From assembly GCA_949128115.1 (NCBI GenBank), contig OX421963.1, forward strand, positions 620,001-684,000: 64,000 nucleotides of DNA, written 5' to 3'. The notes under the pieces are model-generated. The model did not search any database. It saw only the letters and a list, made by a program, of their open reading frames with translations, and was not told where the DNA came from. Positions 34,928 through 45,120 of the stretch are shown piece by piece; the stretch's first letter is position 1, and every line of letters starts with the position of its first letter. The position numbers and the translations under genes were made by a program. Source of the stretch: Anaspis maculata (taxonomy: Eukaryota > Arthropoda > Insecta > Coleoptera > Scraptiidae).

Positions 34928-35093
34928 ATTGACTTACGGAGCGGAATTTAGCTGTTTGCTCTACCATGCAACCTCGGGGACAGCACAAAATATCCATGGA
35001 CGTAGCGGGATTTGAACCCACACAGCACAGCACGATGAGAATGGCTTGCCATCACCTATAGGTACCACTCGACCACCACAGCTCCTGTACATT
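34928..35093 (-). mobile_element. tRNA-derived SINE head inside family A array
   Basis: On the minus strand TGGTCGAGTGGTA (35063-35075) fits an A box and GGGTTCAAATCC (35008-35019) fits a B box. The spacing of about 45 nt between them resembles a class II (Ser/Leu-type) tRNA with a long variable arm. Flanking sequence on both sides is family A. Only about 165 bp is present, so the 3' body is short or truncated. It is not a convincing functional tRNA. Confidence 0.6.
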
Positions 35094-35569
35094 TCGTAGT
35101 TGAAGTTGTGACGGAATATACGTCAGAGTTTTTCTTGTGTGAAGTTGCAGTTTTTCCGCGTTCGAGGTCCAAGTTTCATATTCCAAGTTGAATCTCGGAG
35201 ATATGAGCCGGAGCTTATTGCTTTTGGAGTCAAGATTTTTAAACAAAGGTGGACATTTTTGATCTGAAGTCGAAATATCATAGTCCAAGTCAGAATGTCA
35301 AGATGAGAATCGAAGCTTCTCTCATTTGAAGTCGCAGTCTTCCGTGTTTGAAGTCTGAATTTCGTTTTTGGGTAGTCAAAAATTTTTCGCGTTGAAAGTC
35401 GAAATCTCGAGATAATCGACTTTTATCTACGTATTTGGAGCCGAAGCTTCTCGTGTTCAAAGTCGCACTTTTTCGTGTTTGAAGTCGAAATTCCGTTGTG
35501 GAAGCCTTTCTTGTTTGAAGGCACAACTTTCGTGTTGGAGTCGTGTTTGAGCCGAGGTGTTTCATCAGT

Positions 35570-38500
35570 CGACATATGAAAGTCGTAAAATAGAAATTTT
35601 CCGTGTTTCGTCCAGTTTTCCAGTTGAAGTCGGAATATTGAGTTGAAAGTTTTTCCTGTAAAGTTGCAGTTTTTTGTGTTTGAAGTCTGAATATTACATT
35701 TTAGTCAAAATTTCGAGATAAAAGTCATGTTGAACGTCAAAATTTCAAGATAAAAGTCTCAATGCAAGTCGAAATCTCAAGATTGAAGTCGAAATGTTTG
35801 TATTCAAAAGTCAAACTTTGGAGATTTGAGTCGTTTTTTGCGATTGGAATCGAAATTCTGGGATCAAAGTGAAAATTTTTGTGTTGAAATCAAAGATTCG
35901 TGATGGAAGTGAAAATTCGAGATAAAAATCGAAGTTTCCCGTGCTTAAAGTCAAATTTTAAGATAAAAGTCGAAGTTGTTTGCGCTTGAAGTCGACATTT
36001 CGTGGTTGACATCAGAATTTCGAGATATGAATCGAAGCTTTTTTTATTTGAAGTCACAGTCTTTTATGTTTAAAGTCTGAATTTCGTTTTTTGAAAGTCA
36101 AAGTTTTTTGCGTTGAAATTCAAAATTTCGAGCTGATCGACTTTTATTTACGTATTTGAAGCCGAAGCTTTTCGTGTTCAAAGTAGCAGTTTTTTGTGTT
36201 TGAAATCGGAATGTCGAATTGAAAGTCGAAATTTTCTGTGTTTGAAGTTGAAATTTCGTTGTTGAAGTCAGAATGTCGAGGTGAAAATTGAATCCCCTCT
36301 TGTTCAAAGCCGCAGTTTTCGTGTTGAAGTCTGAATTTTGTGTTCGAAGCCGAAGTCTTCCGTGTTTAAAATCAACATAATGGGAGTCGAAGTTTTCCGT
36401 GTTCAGTCCAATTTTCTAGTTAAAGTCGGAATGTCAAGTTGGAAGTTTCTCTTGCTCAAAGTCGTAGCAGTTTCCGTATAATGTACGAAATCCGTGTTTG
36501 AAGTCGACATGTCGATATGAAAGTCGAAGTTTTCCGTGTTCAAAGTCTAAGCTTTTTGCGCTTGAAGTTGACATTTCGTGGTTGGAGTCAGAATGTCGGG
36601 ATAAGAATCGAAGCTTTCAGCTTTCCTCATTTGAAGTCGCAGTCTTTCATGTTTGAAGTCCGAATTTCGTTTTTTGGAAGGCAAAGTTTTCCGCGTTAAA
36701 AGTCGAAATTTCGTGATGATCGACTTTTATTTACGTATTTGAAGACGAAGCTTTTCGTGTTTAAAGTTTGAAGTTGAAATGTCGATATGGAAGTCGACGT
36801 TTTCCGCGTTTGAAGTTGAAATTTCGTTGTTGAAGTCAGAATGTCGAGGTAAGCATCAAAGCCTTTCTTCTTCAAAGGGGCAGCTTTTATGTTGAAGTCT
36901 GAATTTCGTGTTCGTAGCCGAAGTCTTTCATGCTTAAAGTCGACCAAATGAAAGTCGATGTTTTCCCTGTTTGATCCAATCTCTTAGTTGAAGTCTAAGT
37001 CTGAATTTCGTTTTTTGAAAGTCAAAGTTTTCCGCGTTGAAATTCAAAATCTCGAGATAATCGACTTTTATTTACGTATTCGAAGCCGAAGCTTTTCGTG
37101 TTCAAAGTCGCAGTTTTTTGTGTTTGAAATCGGAATGTCGAAGTTTTCTGTGTTTGAAGTTGAAATTTCGTTGTTGAAGTCAGAATGTCGAGGTGAAAAT
37201 TGGATCCTCTCTTGTTCAAAGCCGCAGCTTTTGTGTTGAAGTCTTAATTTTGTGTTTGAAGCCGAAGTCATGTTCAAAGTCAACATAATGGAAGTCGAAG
37301 TTTTCCGTGTTCAGTCCAATTTTCTAGTTGAAGTCGGAATATCCAGTTGGAAGTTTTCCTTGCTCAAAGTCGTAGTTTTTTGGTTTCGAAGTCAGAATTT
37401 CGTGCTTGGAGTGAGATGTCGAGATTGAAGTCGCAGGTTTTTTGTTATTTATGTTGCAATTTTTTGTGTTCCATGTCTGAATTTTACATTCTAAGTCACA
37501 ATTCCGAAATAAAAATCATGTTGAACGTCAAAATGAGGAGATTAGAGTCGTTTTTTTGCGATTGGAATCGAAACTTTGAAATAAAAGTAGAAATTTTTGT
37601 TTTGAAATCGAGAATTCTTGGTGGGAGTAAGAAATCGAAATGGAAATCGAAGCTTCTCTTGTTCAAGGTCGCAGTTTCAGTATAATGTACGGAATCCGTG
37701 TTTGAAGTCGACATGTCGTTATGAAAGTCAAGGTTTCCCGTGTTCAAAGTCAAAGCTTTTTGTGCTTGAAGTTGACATTTTGTGGTTAGAGTCAGAATGT
37801 CGAGATAAGAATGGAAGCTTTCAGCTTCCCTCATTTGAAGTCGCGGTCTTTCATGTTTGAAGTCCGAATTTCTTTTTTTGCAAGTCAAAATTTCTCGCTT
37901 CGAAATTCGGAATATCGTGATGATCGACTTTTATTTACGTATTTGAAGACGAAGCTTTCCGTGTTTAAAGTTGCAGTTTTTCGTGTTTGAAGTTGGAATG
38001 TCGATATGGAAGTCGAAGTTTTCCGTGTTTGAAATTGAAATTTCGTTGTTGAAGTCAAAATGTCGAGGTAAGCATAGAAGCCTTTCTTCTTCAAAAAGGC
38101 AGCTTTCATGTTAAAGTCTGAATTTTGTGTTTGAAGCCGAAGTCTTCCATGTTTAAAGTCAACATAATGGAAGTCGAAGTTTTCCGTGTTCAGTCCAATT
38201 TTCTAGTTGAAGTCGGAATGTTGAGTTGGAAGTTTTTCTTGCTCAAAGTCGTAGTTTTTTGGTTTCGAAGTCAGAATTTTGTACTTGGAGTGAGATTTCG
38301 AGATTTAAGTCGCAGGTTTTTTGTTATTTATGTTGCAATTTTTTGTGTTTTATGTCTGAATGTTACATTTCAAGTCACAAGACCGAGATAAAAATCATGT
38401 TGAACGTCAAAATTGGGAGATTAGAGTCGTTTCTTTGCGATTGGAATCGAAACTTTGAAATAAAAGTAGAAATTTTTGTTTTGAAATCAAGAATTTTTGG

Positions 38501-38588
38501 TGGAAGTAAGAAATCGAGATGGAAATCGAAGCTTTTCTTGTTCAAGGTCGCAGTTTCCGTGTAATGTACAAATTCCGTGTTTGAATTC
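35570..38588 (+). repeat. Higher-order repeats of about 0.8-0.9 kb within family A
   Basis: The marker TTTTCCGTGTTCAGTCCAAT, followed by TTCTAGTTGAAGTCGG, occurs near 37300 and 38180, and in variant form near 36390 and 35605. Around each, long stretches align in order, including GTCATGTTGAACGTCAAAAT and GGTTTTTTGTTATTTATG in the copies that retain them. Spacings are about 790, 910 and 880 bp. The array therefore grew by duplicating blocks of some 40 units, as satellite higher-order repeats do. Confidence 0.75.
38584..38588. other. Target-site duplication AATTC, left copy
   Basis: AATTC directly precedes the left LTR and recurs at 46086-46090 after the right LTR. Five bp is usual for BEL/Pao integration. 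Confidence 0.9.
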
Positions 38589-39554
38589 TGTTAGCGCGGT
38601 ACACATAAAGACGGCAGCCTTCCGATGAAGGCTGCATTAAAACAATAACTCTTGGATTAGGAAAGCAGCAAGCGACAGTCAGAAATAAAATTCACAACAA
38701 CAATCAAAAACTTTAATGCAAAACAAAGAAAAAAACACAAACAGACAGAATTACAAAACAATAAAAAAAAAAACAATGTGAATTAAATGAAATGAAAAAT
38801 CCGAGTGGTTCTGATCGGGGGCAGATTCGCTGGCGCCGAGTGGCGTCCTGAAAACGAGACGAACTGCACTGAAGGTATACACCCCGGCAAACGGGAATAA
38901 ACGGTAAATGGTAAAAACAATGGAAAATATGGAACTTACGGGATCTTATTCGGTGGCGGCGTCGTCCTGGCGGAGTCCGAAGGCGGCGTCGTGGTGGATG
39001 GCCGTTCTGGTGGTGGATTTCCTGGTGAAATGCACGAGTGCCCGTGTTCGTCACCAAAATGGCGGACGAACGACTCGATCCCGTCCGAAACTGGAGCTTT
39101 GTGTGCGGCTGGCTGATCCAAGCCGCTCCCCGGTGAAAGCGGTGAAAACTGCCGCTTTCTGGACTTGGAGATGCTGCAGAGCTCCTCCAGGAGTCACTAT
39201 CGGACGCGATGGGCCTTGGATGGGCTTCTGGTCGAGTACGAATGTACGCCGATGGCACGACAAGATGGCCGCGAGAACGATGACCAAAAAAAAGACGGCG
39301 TGGCTTCCCGCTCGACGTACGGAGATCAACGCCGCTTCGAACGAAGCGGCAAAGGCACGAGCGGAAAGAAAGCCGAAGAATGCCGAAGACGGCCGAAGAA
39401 AGTGCTGGAGCTCGTTTACGCTTGCGCCTGACAGCCAAGTGCCAGGCACACCGAACAGGGGGTGAGGGGTGAGGACTTGGACGACACAGGGATATTTTGG
39501 GTTGCATACCCTCAATGCACACGAATGCAGTTTTCAATGAACGGGGCCGAGACA
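38589..39554 (-). repeat. 3' LTR of the BEL/Pao element (966 bp)
   Basis: This is a direct repeat of 45121-46085 with one extra A in the A-run at about 38763-38773 (11 A against 10 A). It is bounded by TG and CA on either strand. ATTAAA on the minus strand (38712-38717) is a possible variant polyadenylation signal. Open frames inside the LTR, up to 185 codons on the plus strand, are present identically in both LTRs and have no recognisable domain. Confidence 0.95.
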
Positions 39555-39567
39555 TACTCCCCACCAA
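39555..39567 (-). other. Polypurine tract of the BEL/Pao element
   Basis: Read on the minus strand, TTGGTGGGGAGTA lies directly upstream of the 3' LTR, the position needed for priming plus-strand DNA synthesis. Confidence 0.7.
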
Positions 39568-39673
39568 AATACCACTCGGGGTATTTTCAAAGTTCAAAAA
39601 TTAATGAAATCAAACATGATACAAAAAGAAAGAGCATAGTGAGAACAATGACGGAAGTGAAAACACAGAATGC

Positions 39674-42600
39674 TCACTGTCCTGAAGGGAGGGGACAAAG
39701 TTTGACCATTGGGCGTCGCAGAACGTCGCGTTGAGTACGGACATCTGCGACACGACAAATGCCATCTTTGCCGGGGAAGAGTTTTGAAATTCTGCCTAAC
39801 CTCCACTTCAGAGGGGGAGCGTTTTCGTCCTTGATGAGGACTAAAGACCCCACATCTGCGGATTCAAGGTGACGTGACTTGTGCCACTTGCCGCGTTGGT
39901 ACAGCGTGTGTAGATATTCGTCGCGCCAACGCGCCCAGAAACGCTGTTCCATGGATTGGACCAACTGCCATCGCGACAACCTGCTGATCTTGAGGTGGGA
40001 CAAATCTGGGTCAGGTGGGGCCGTTAACGGCTCGAGCGTCAAAAAATGACCAGGCGTCAATGGGCACAGATCATTTGGATCCGAGCTCAGCTCCGAAAGT
40101 GGCCGTGGGTTGAGCAACGCTTCAACTTGGGTGACCAACGTGGTCAGCTCTTCAAAGGTGAGTATTTGATCACCTATCACGCGAGATAGATGAGTTTTGA
40201 CAGCTTTTATGCCGCTTTCCCACAGCCCGCCAAAGTGGGGACTGGAGGGAGGAATGAAGCGCCAAGTGATGGCTTCGGATTCCGCGGCGAGTTGCATTGA
40301 CGTCGTCAATTGCCTATGAGCTCCGACAAAGTTTGTGCCATTGTCGCTATAGATGGTAGAGCAACGACCGCGCCGGGCAATGAATCTGCGCAAGGCGGCG
40401 AGGAAAGCATCTGTTGAGAGATCGGAGGCAACCTCGACGTGCAATGCCTTGGTGGCGAAGCACACGAAAAGACAGATGTACGCCTTCGTAGTTCTGACAC
40501 CGCGAGCGCGTGACATGAGGATTGGAAAAGGGCCACCATAGTCGAGCCCGACGCAGCTAAAAGGTTTTAGCTGAGAAATTCGCGCCGAGGGGAGGTCGCC
40601 CATGGTGGGAGAAAAAGTTTGCGGCTTAGTCCGGAAGCACCGGTAACACGATGCAAGATAGTGCCGTACCGCGCGTCGCGTGGACAATATCCAAAAATTT
40701 TGCTGCAGGAGATAGCAGGTATTGTTGAGTCCCGGGTGGCAATGTCGGGAATGAACTTGTCGAATGACGAGTCCTGTCAAGACGTGACGAGATGGAAGAA
40801 GAGCAGGGTGTCTGGTTGCAAATGGCAACTCATGACAATGCTTCAAACGTCCGCCGACGCGGAGAACATCGTCACGATCGAGAAAGGGTGAGAGTTTTCG
40901 AAAGGGTCTTGAACAGGGTTGGCCGTTGCGTAACGACGCGATTTCGACGGCAAATACCTTCTGCTGTACATGTTTGACAATGTACAACAAGGCAAAATGG
41001 AGCTCTGTATCCGAGAGAGGTCCTGTGCACTTCTCATCGGACTTGCATTTGCAGAACCGATAGAAATAGGCGACAGCGCCCTGAATCTTCCGTAAGGAGG
41101 ATATGCGCAAAAAGAGGTCGTCGATGTCAATCGGCGGCGGCTGCGGCACACGCACGACCAAAGCGAGCTTTCGCTCTTCAGACGCAATGTCTGGGGAGGA
41201 CACGGAGAATTTGTCATCCGGCCATGTGTCATCCGCTGATGACAGAAAAGGTGGGCCAGACCACCAGAGGGAGCACGAAAGCATGTCTTCGGGAAACAAT
41301 CCGCGCGAAGCTGGGTCGGCGGGATTGTCCGATGTTGAGACATGTCTCCAACACTGAGGCGGGACACGCTGTTGAATATGCTCAACACGGTGAGCAACAA
41401 ATGTTTTCCAGCGGTGCGAAGAGGAACGCAGCCAGCTGAGAACAACCGTAGAATCGGTCCACGCAAATATGGCATCGAACTGTACGGTTCCTGCGAGCGC
41501 TGCAACGGTGAAGGCAACGAGATTGGAAAGTAGGACCGCTGCACACAATTCGAGACGGGGTACGGTCAGCAATTTGACTGGAGCCACCTTTGATTTGGCG
41601 GTTAGGAGACGAATGGTGGGAACACCATTTCGAAGGTAACGAACGTACAACACGCTCGCGTACCCAGATTCAGATGCGTCGCAAAAGGCGTGCAACTGGC
41701 ACCTGTCTGCAGGCGACGGAAAAGTATGCCGTGGAATTTGCAACCGCGAAAGTTGCGATAGCTCGGATTGAAAACGCAACCACTGCTGACATACGATGTC
41801 TGGAGGGGTGTCGTCCCAATCAAGGCCAAGTTTCCATAACCGTTGGATTAAATGTTTGGCGAAAAATGCAACAGGGCACAGAAAGCCGAGCGGATCGTAA
41901 ATCCGAGCCACCTCCGACAAAATGGACCGTTTTGTGCACGGTAGTTCATTTGGATGAACCGTGAATGAAAAGGTGTCTGTTGCCGCTTGCCACTGGAGGC
42001 CAAGAATTTTGACAGTATTGTCAGCAACGTCACTGAAAGTGGACGGCTGAGTTCGAAAGTGATCAAGTGGTATGTCTTGCAGCACATCAGGGTGATTGCT
42101 TGCCCACTTGCGCAATTCAAAGCAACCCGATTGGAGCAGGTTGATTAGCTGCGTTTGTAATTCCCGTGCTGATTCCACGGAGTTCGCGCCGCAAAGTAGA
42201 TCGTCTACATACAAATTACGGCGAATTGCCTGCGAAGCCAATGGAAACTTCGAGGCGCTTTGTTCTGCCAAGTGAAGCAACGTGCGAACCGCTAGAAACG
42301 GTGCCGAAGAAACACCATATGTAATGGTGTTCAATTGGTACGTTTCAATGGGTCGATCAGGGGAGAAACGAAAGCGAATGAGTTGATACTTGCGATGTTC
42401 GGGCGAGATAAGTATCTGCCGATACATCTGACGGATGTCACAAGTAAAAACGATCGGCTCACACCGAAACTGCAGTAGCAAAGCTGCTATGTCCTGTTGT
42501 AACTTAGGACCGACGAGAAGCGTCTCGTTGAGAGATAAATGATTCGGCGCTTGCGCCGAAGCATCAAAAACGACGCGAATTTTCGGCTTGTCGTCTTCGA

Positions 42601-44902
42601 TCTTGACGATCGGATGATGAGGGATGTAATACGCCTCAGAATCTGGAGGTTCTGCGTCCAGCAAGGTCATGTGACCTAGGTCGAGGTAGTCGCGCATGAA
42701 TGCTATGTACAGATCACGGAGTGTGTCCTGACGGACCAGGCGACGTTCGATAGCTAACCAACGGCGGTCAGCCATAGACCTGCAATGTTCAAAGGTGGGG
42801 GACTCCCTTTTGAAGGGAAGCGAAACCCCAAAACGACCTGACGGACAACGGTAGACAGAGTCCCGGAAACAAATTTCTGCACGTTCATCATCTGGGGACA
42901 AACGTGTTTTGGACGATGGTGACGAGATTTCCTCTACTTCCCAAAATTTGTGCAGAGACTCGTCGATTCCAGTTGGAGTGCAAACCAAAAAGGAATGCAG
43001 AGGTTTTGACGGGGTTTGAAAGGGACCGAGAAGAGCCCAGCCAAAAATGGTGTTTATGGCAACAGGCTGTGACGGACCTGACGAGACGATTCCCTCTTTC
43101 ACGACTGACGGATAAACGTCGGCGCCCAACAACACTTGAATGGGGCCTGGCTTGAACCATGTGGGATCCGCCAGATTCGATAAGTTCAAGTGGAATTGAT
43201 CCGGGTTCAAAGCGGTGTCTGGCAGGTTACCACAAATCCTGCGCAGGACAATTAACTCCAATTCAGGGATTGGGAGAGACTCATCATCAGCCTTGACCTG
43301 GCAAGTGACTGTGCCACACGTCGAATTGGCGGGGGTGAGACCCAAGCCAAAAACGGGCACATTGTGATTTGATGGGGATAGACCCAATTTGCGCACGCAG
43401 GAGTCCAAAATAAACGATGCCTGACTGGCAGGGTCTATGAGCGCACGGAGGCTTTGGTAGCCTCCCCACCGGTCACGAACGTGAACGATTGCCGTGGCCA
43501 ACAAAACATGAGCTGCCTTGAGGCTTGAGGCGAGATTCGTCACCGAATTCGCGACATTTTCTGGAAGACCAGGGGAAACGATTTGCGGTAATTCAACTGG
43601 ATTCGATAAAGAACTGGGTGACTCATGACCTGCAGTTCTATGTGGCTTGGGGAAGTGCAGCAAGGTGTGATGCCTTGCGTGGCACTGCCGACACGAATAC
43701 GACGATGGACATTTTGGAGCGCCGTGATTGGTGCTCAAGCAGTTGAGACAGAGCCTTTTCTGTTTGACCGCCAAATATCTGTCATTTGGGGACATTGACA
43801 GAAAAGTCTTGCACGCGGTGACTCTATGACTTCTCGCCCCACAATGAGAACATGCTGACTCATGCGACGTCGCTGGGGCAGATGAAGTCTGAGACACCAA
43901 CGTATGTGAGGCCCACGACTTGCGGCTGACCTCGGGCTTCACGGTAACGGTGTTTGCCCGTGTGGAGCGGGAGTTCGATTGCGTTTTAGAATTTAAGGCA
44001 GTTGCCTCGAAAGCCTTGCATTGGTCGAGCACGAAAGACTTGACGTCTTCGTATTTGGGGAAGGGGGTGCCAGCTGACTGCACCTCGAAACGTTTTCGCG
44101 TCGACTCATCGAGTTTCTGGAGCAGCATGCTCGACAGGGTGAAATCCCACAGGTCGATATGCGGATACTGCTCGAGCGCCACTAAATTTTCGTTGAACGT
44201 GTTCACAAGATGGCGAAGCGCTTGCGCGGAGTCAGATGTGACGGAGGAGGCGTTCATCATCGACTGCCAGTAAAAAGTGACTAGCACGCGGTCGTTCTGG
44301 TATCTCTCAACCAACGAGTCGAACGCAATTATGTAATTATCTCCCGTCAATGGCAGGTGTTTAACCATTGAGAGAGGTTCACCAGATAAAGACGAGATCA
44401 GATACTGAAACCGTTCAATATCTGAGAGAGACTGGTTTCTGTGTATTAACGCCGTGAACAGATCATAGTATGGTGGCCATGATTTTAACTTTCCGTCGAA
44501 CAACGGCAACGCGATTTTTGGCAATCGGACATTGCTCCGGCCTGTCTCGAACCAAGTTTGCGAGGCTTGGCGAGAGAGCGAGGAAGTCGGCTCTGAATTC
44601 GAAAACGAGGCTTTTACCGCAGCAAGTTTGCCATACAAGCTGTCTGCCCGGAGTGTACGTTCAAGAAATGTAGCCTTCTGCTCCTCGGAGGCACTGGGGA
44701 GAGGGGCAGTGTTAACCGTGCTCTTGAAACCGTTGTAAATTTCCGCCGCAATGTCAAACGTGGCTAAAAATGCCGGTTGGAGGCTTGGCTCGGTGGTAGC
44801 TGTGACGCCTTGTTCCAGAAGGGGCTCAAGGCGCGCAATAGCTATCGCGATGGACGATAAAGTTGCGTCCATTGTGTACGACACAAAGAAAAATGAAAAC
44901 AA
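39674..44902 (-). CDS. BEL/Pao gag-pol polyprotein, 1742 aa, intact
   Basis: One uninterrupted frame encodes capsid and enzymes, to be cleaved by its own protease. In order: a Gag region with the DUF1759-like motif LPLFDG at residues 132-137; a zinc knuckle CX2CX4HX4C starting at C385; a retropepsin-like (DUF1758) segment with Asp490 in ALIDPASQASF; a reverse transcriptase with D822 and the YVDD box at 898-901; a Pao-type RNase H with D1075 in AFCDAS; and an integrase with an H2C2 zinc-binding part near 1380-1422. The integrase catalytic residues are D1454, D1520 and E1562, followed by a C-terminal DUF5641-like domain (about 1630-1735). There is no env. A second Met at residue 11 (MDATLSS) may be the real start, because the first ten residues look like leader sequence. 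The protease motif reads D-P-A where D-S/T-G is typical of retropepsins. Confidence 0.95.
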   Translation of the reverse strand: MFSFFFVSYTMDATLSSIAIAIARLEPLLEQGVTATTEPSLQPAFLATFDIAAEIYNGFKSTVNTAPLPSASEEQKATFLERTLRADSLYGKLAAVKASFSNSEPTSSLSRQASQTWFETGRSNVRLPKIALPLFDGKLKSWPPYYDLFTALIHRNQSLSDIERFQYLISSLSGEPLSMVKHLPLTGDNYIIAFDSLVERYQNDRVLVTFYWQSMMNASSVTSDSAQALRHLVNTFNENLVALEQYPHIDLWDFTLSSMLLQKLDESTRKRFEVQSAGTPFPKYEDVKSFVLDQCKAFEATALNSKTQSNSRSTRANTVTVKPEVSRKSWASHTLVSQTSSAPATSHESACSHCGARSHRVTACKTFLSMSPNDRYLAVKQKRLCLNCLSTNHGAPKCPSSYSCRQCHARHHTLLHFPKPHRTAGHESPSSLSNPVELPQIVSPGLPENVANSVTNLASSLKAAHVLLATAIVHVRDRWGGYQSLRALIDPASQASFILDSCVRKLGLSPSNHNVPVFGLGLTPANSTCGTVTCQVKADDESLPIPELELIVLRRICGNLPDTALNPDQFHLNLSNLADPTWFKPGPIQVLLGADVYPSVVKEGIVSSGPSQPVAINTIFGWALLGPFQTPSKPLHSFLVCTPTGIDESLHKFWEVEEISSPSSKTRLSPDDERAEICFRDSVYRCPSGRFGVSLPFKRESPTFEHCRSMADRRWLAIERRLVRQDTLRDLYIAFMRDYLDLGHMTLLDAEPPDSEAYYIPHHPIVKIEDDKPKIRVVFDASAQAPNHLSLNETLLVGPKLQQDIAALLLQFRCEPIVFTCDIRQMYRQILISPEHRKYQLIRFRFSPDRPIETYQLNTITYGVSSAPFLAVRTLLHLAEQSASKFPLASQAIRRNLYVDDLLCGANSVESARELQTQLINLLQSGCFELRKWASNHPDVLQDIPLDHFRTQPSTFSDVADNTVKILGLQWQAATDTFSFTVHPNELPCTKRSILSEVARIYDPLGFLCPVAFFAKHLIQRLWKLGLDWDDTPPDIVCQQWLRFQSELSQLSRLQIPRHTFPSPADRCQLHAFCDASESGYASVLYVRYLRNGVPTIRLLTAKSKVAPVKLLTVPRLELCAAVLLSNLVAFTVAALAGTVQFDAIFAWTDSTVVLSWLRSSSHRWKTFVAHRVEHIQQRVPPQCWRHVSTSDNPADPASRGLFPEDMLSCSLWWSGPPFLSSADDTWPDDKFSVSSPDIASEERKLALVVRVPQPPPIDIDDLFLRISSLRKIQGAVAYFYRFCKCKSDEKCTGPLSDTELHFALLYIVKHVQQKVFAVEIASLRNGQPCSRPFRKLSPFLDRDDVLRVGGRLKHCHELPFATRHPALLPSRHVLTGLVIRQVHSRHCHPGLNNTCYLLQQNFWILSTRRAVRHYLASCYRCFRTKPQTFSPTMGDLPSARISQLKPFSCVGLDYGGPFPILMSRARGVRTTKAYICLFVCFATKALHVEVASDLSTDAFLAALRRFIARRGRCSTIYSDNGTNFVGAHRQLTTSMQLAAESEAITWRFIPPSSPHFGGLWESGIKAVKTHLSRVIGDQILTFEELTTLVTQVEALLNPRPLSELSSDPNDLCPLTPGHFLTLEPLTAPPDPDLSHLKISRLSRWQLVQSMEQRFWARWRDEYLHTLYQRGKWHKSRHLESADVGSLVLIKDENAPPLKWRLGRISKLFPGKDGICRVADVRTQRDVLRRPMVKLCPLPSGQ

Positions 44903-45095
44903 AGCAACTGACCCTTAGGTTGGCGTACCTGAATGGCGAACCCAACCCAGGTGAAAAAGTGCGAATGAGACGGGCGAAAAACGAATTGATCAACACGCTG
45001 GACCAACGCACAAGTGTCACGTGGGTTTGACCCGTGACTTTAAAGTTTCAATAGTGAGGTGAATTAAATTCCTGACTGTACCATGCTTAGCCTGT
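44903..45095 (-). other. Leader between primer-binding site and gag-pol
   Basis: About 190 nt of non-coding leader separate the primer-binding site from the first ATG. It would normally include the packaging region, though no specific motif is recognisable. Confidence 0.6.
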
Positions 45096-45113
45096 ATCCG
45101 GCTCGAAGGACCA
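45096..45113 (-). other. Primer-binding site matching tRNA-Tyr 3' end
   Basis: The plus strand reads ATCCGGCTCGAAGGACCA, the 3' sequence of eukaryotic tRNA-Tyr with its CCA. The minus-strand RNA would therefore pair with that tRNA (TGGTCCTTCGAGCCGGAT). It lies 7 nt (45114-45120) from the 5' LTR. The tRNA identity is recalled from known tRNA-Tyr sequences. Confidence 0.85.
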
Positions 45114-45120
45114 ATTTATA

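Larger units (their letters stand above)
34320..38588 (+). repeat. Family A degenerate array (plus), 4.3 kb, left of the retrotransposon
   Basis: Units of about 20-22 nt (GAAGTCGAAATTTCGTG and GATAAAAGTCGAAGTTTTCC types) run in the plus sense. It is interrupted by a SINE at 34928-35093 and then by the BEL/Pao insertion at 38589, and resumes for about 180 bp after 46090. Frames on either strand give only periodic peptides. Confidence 0.85.
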
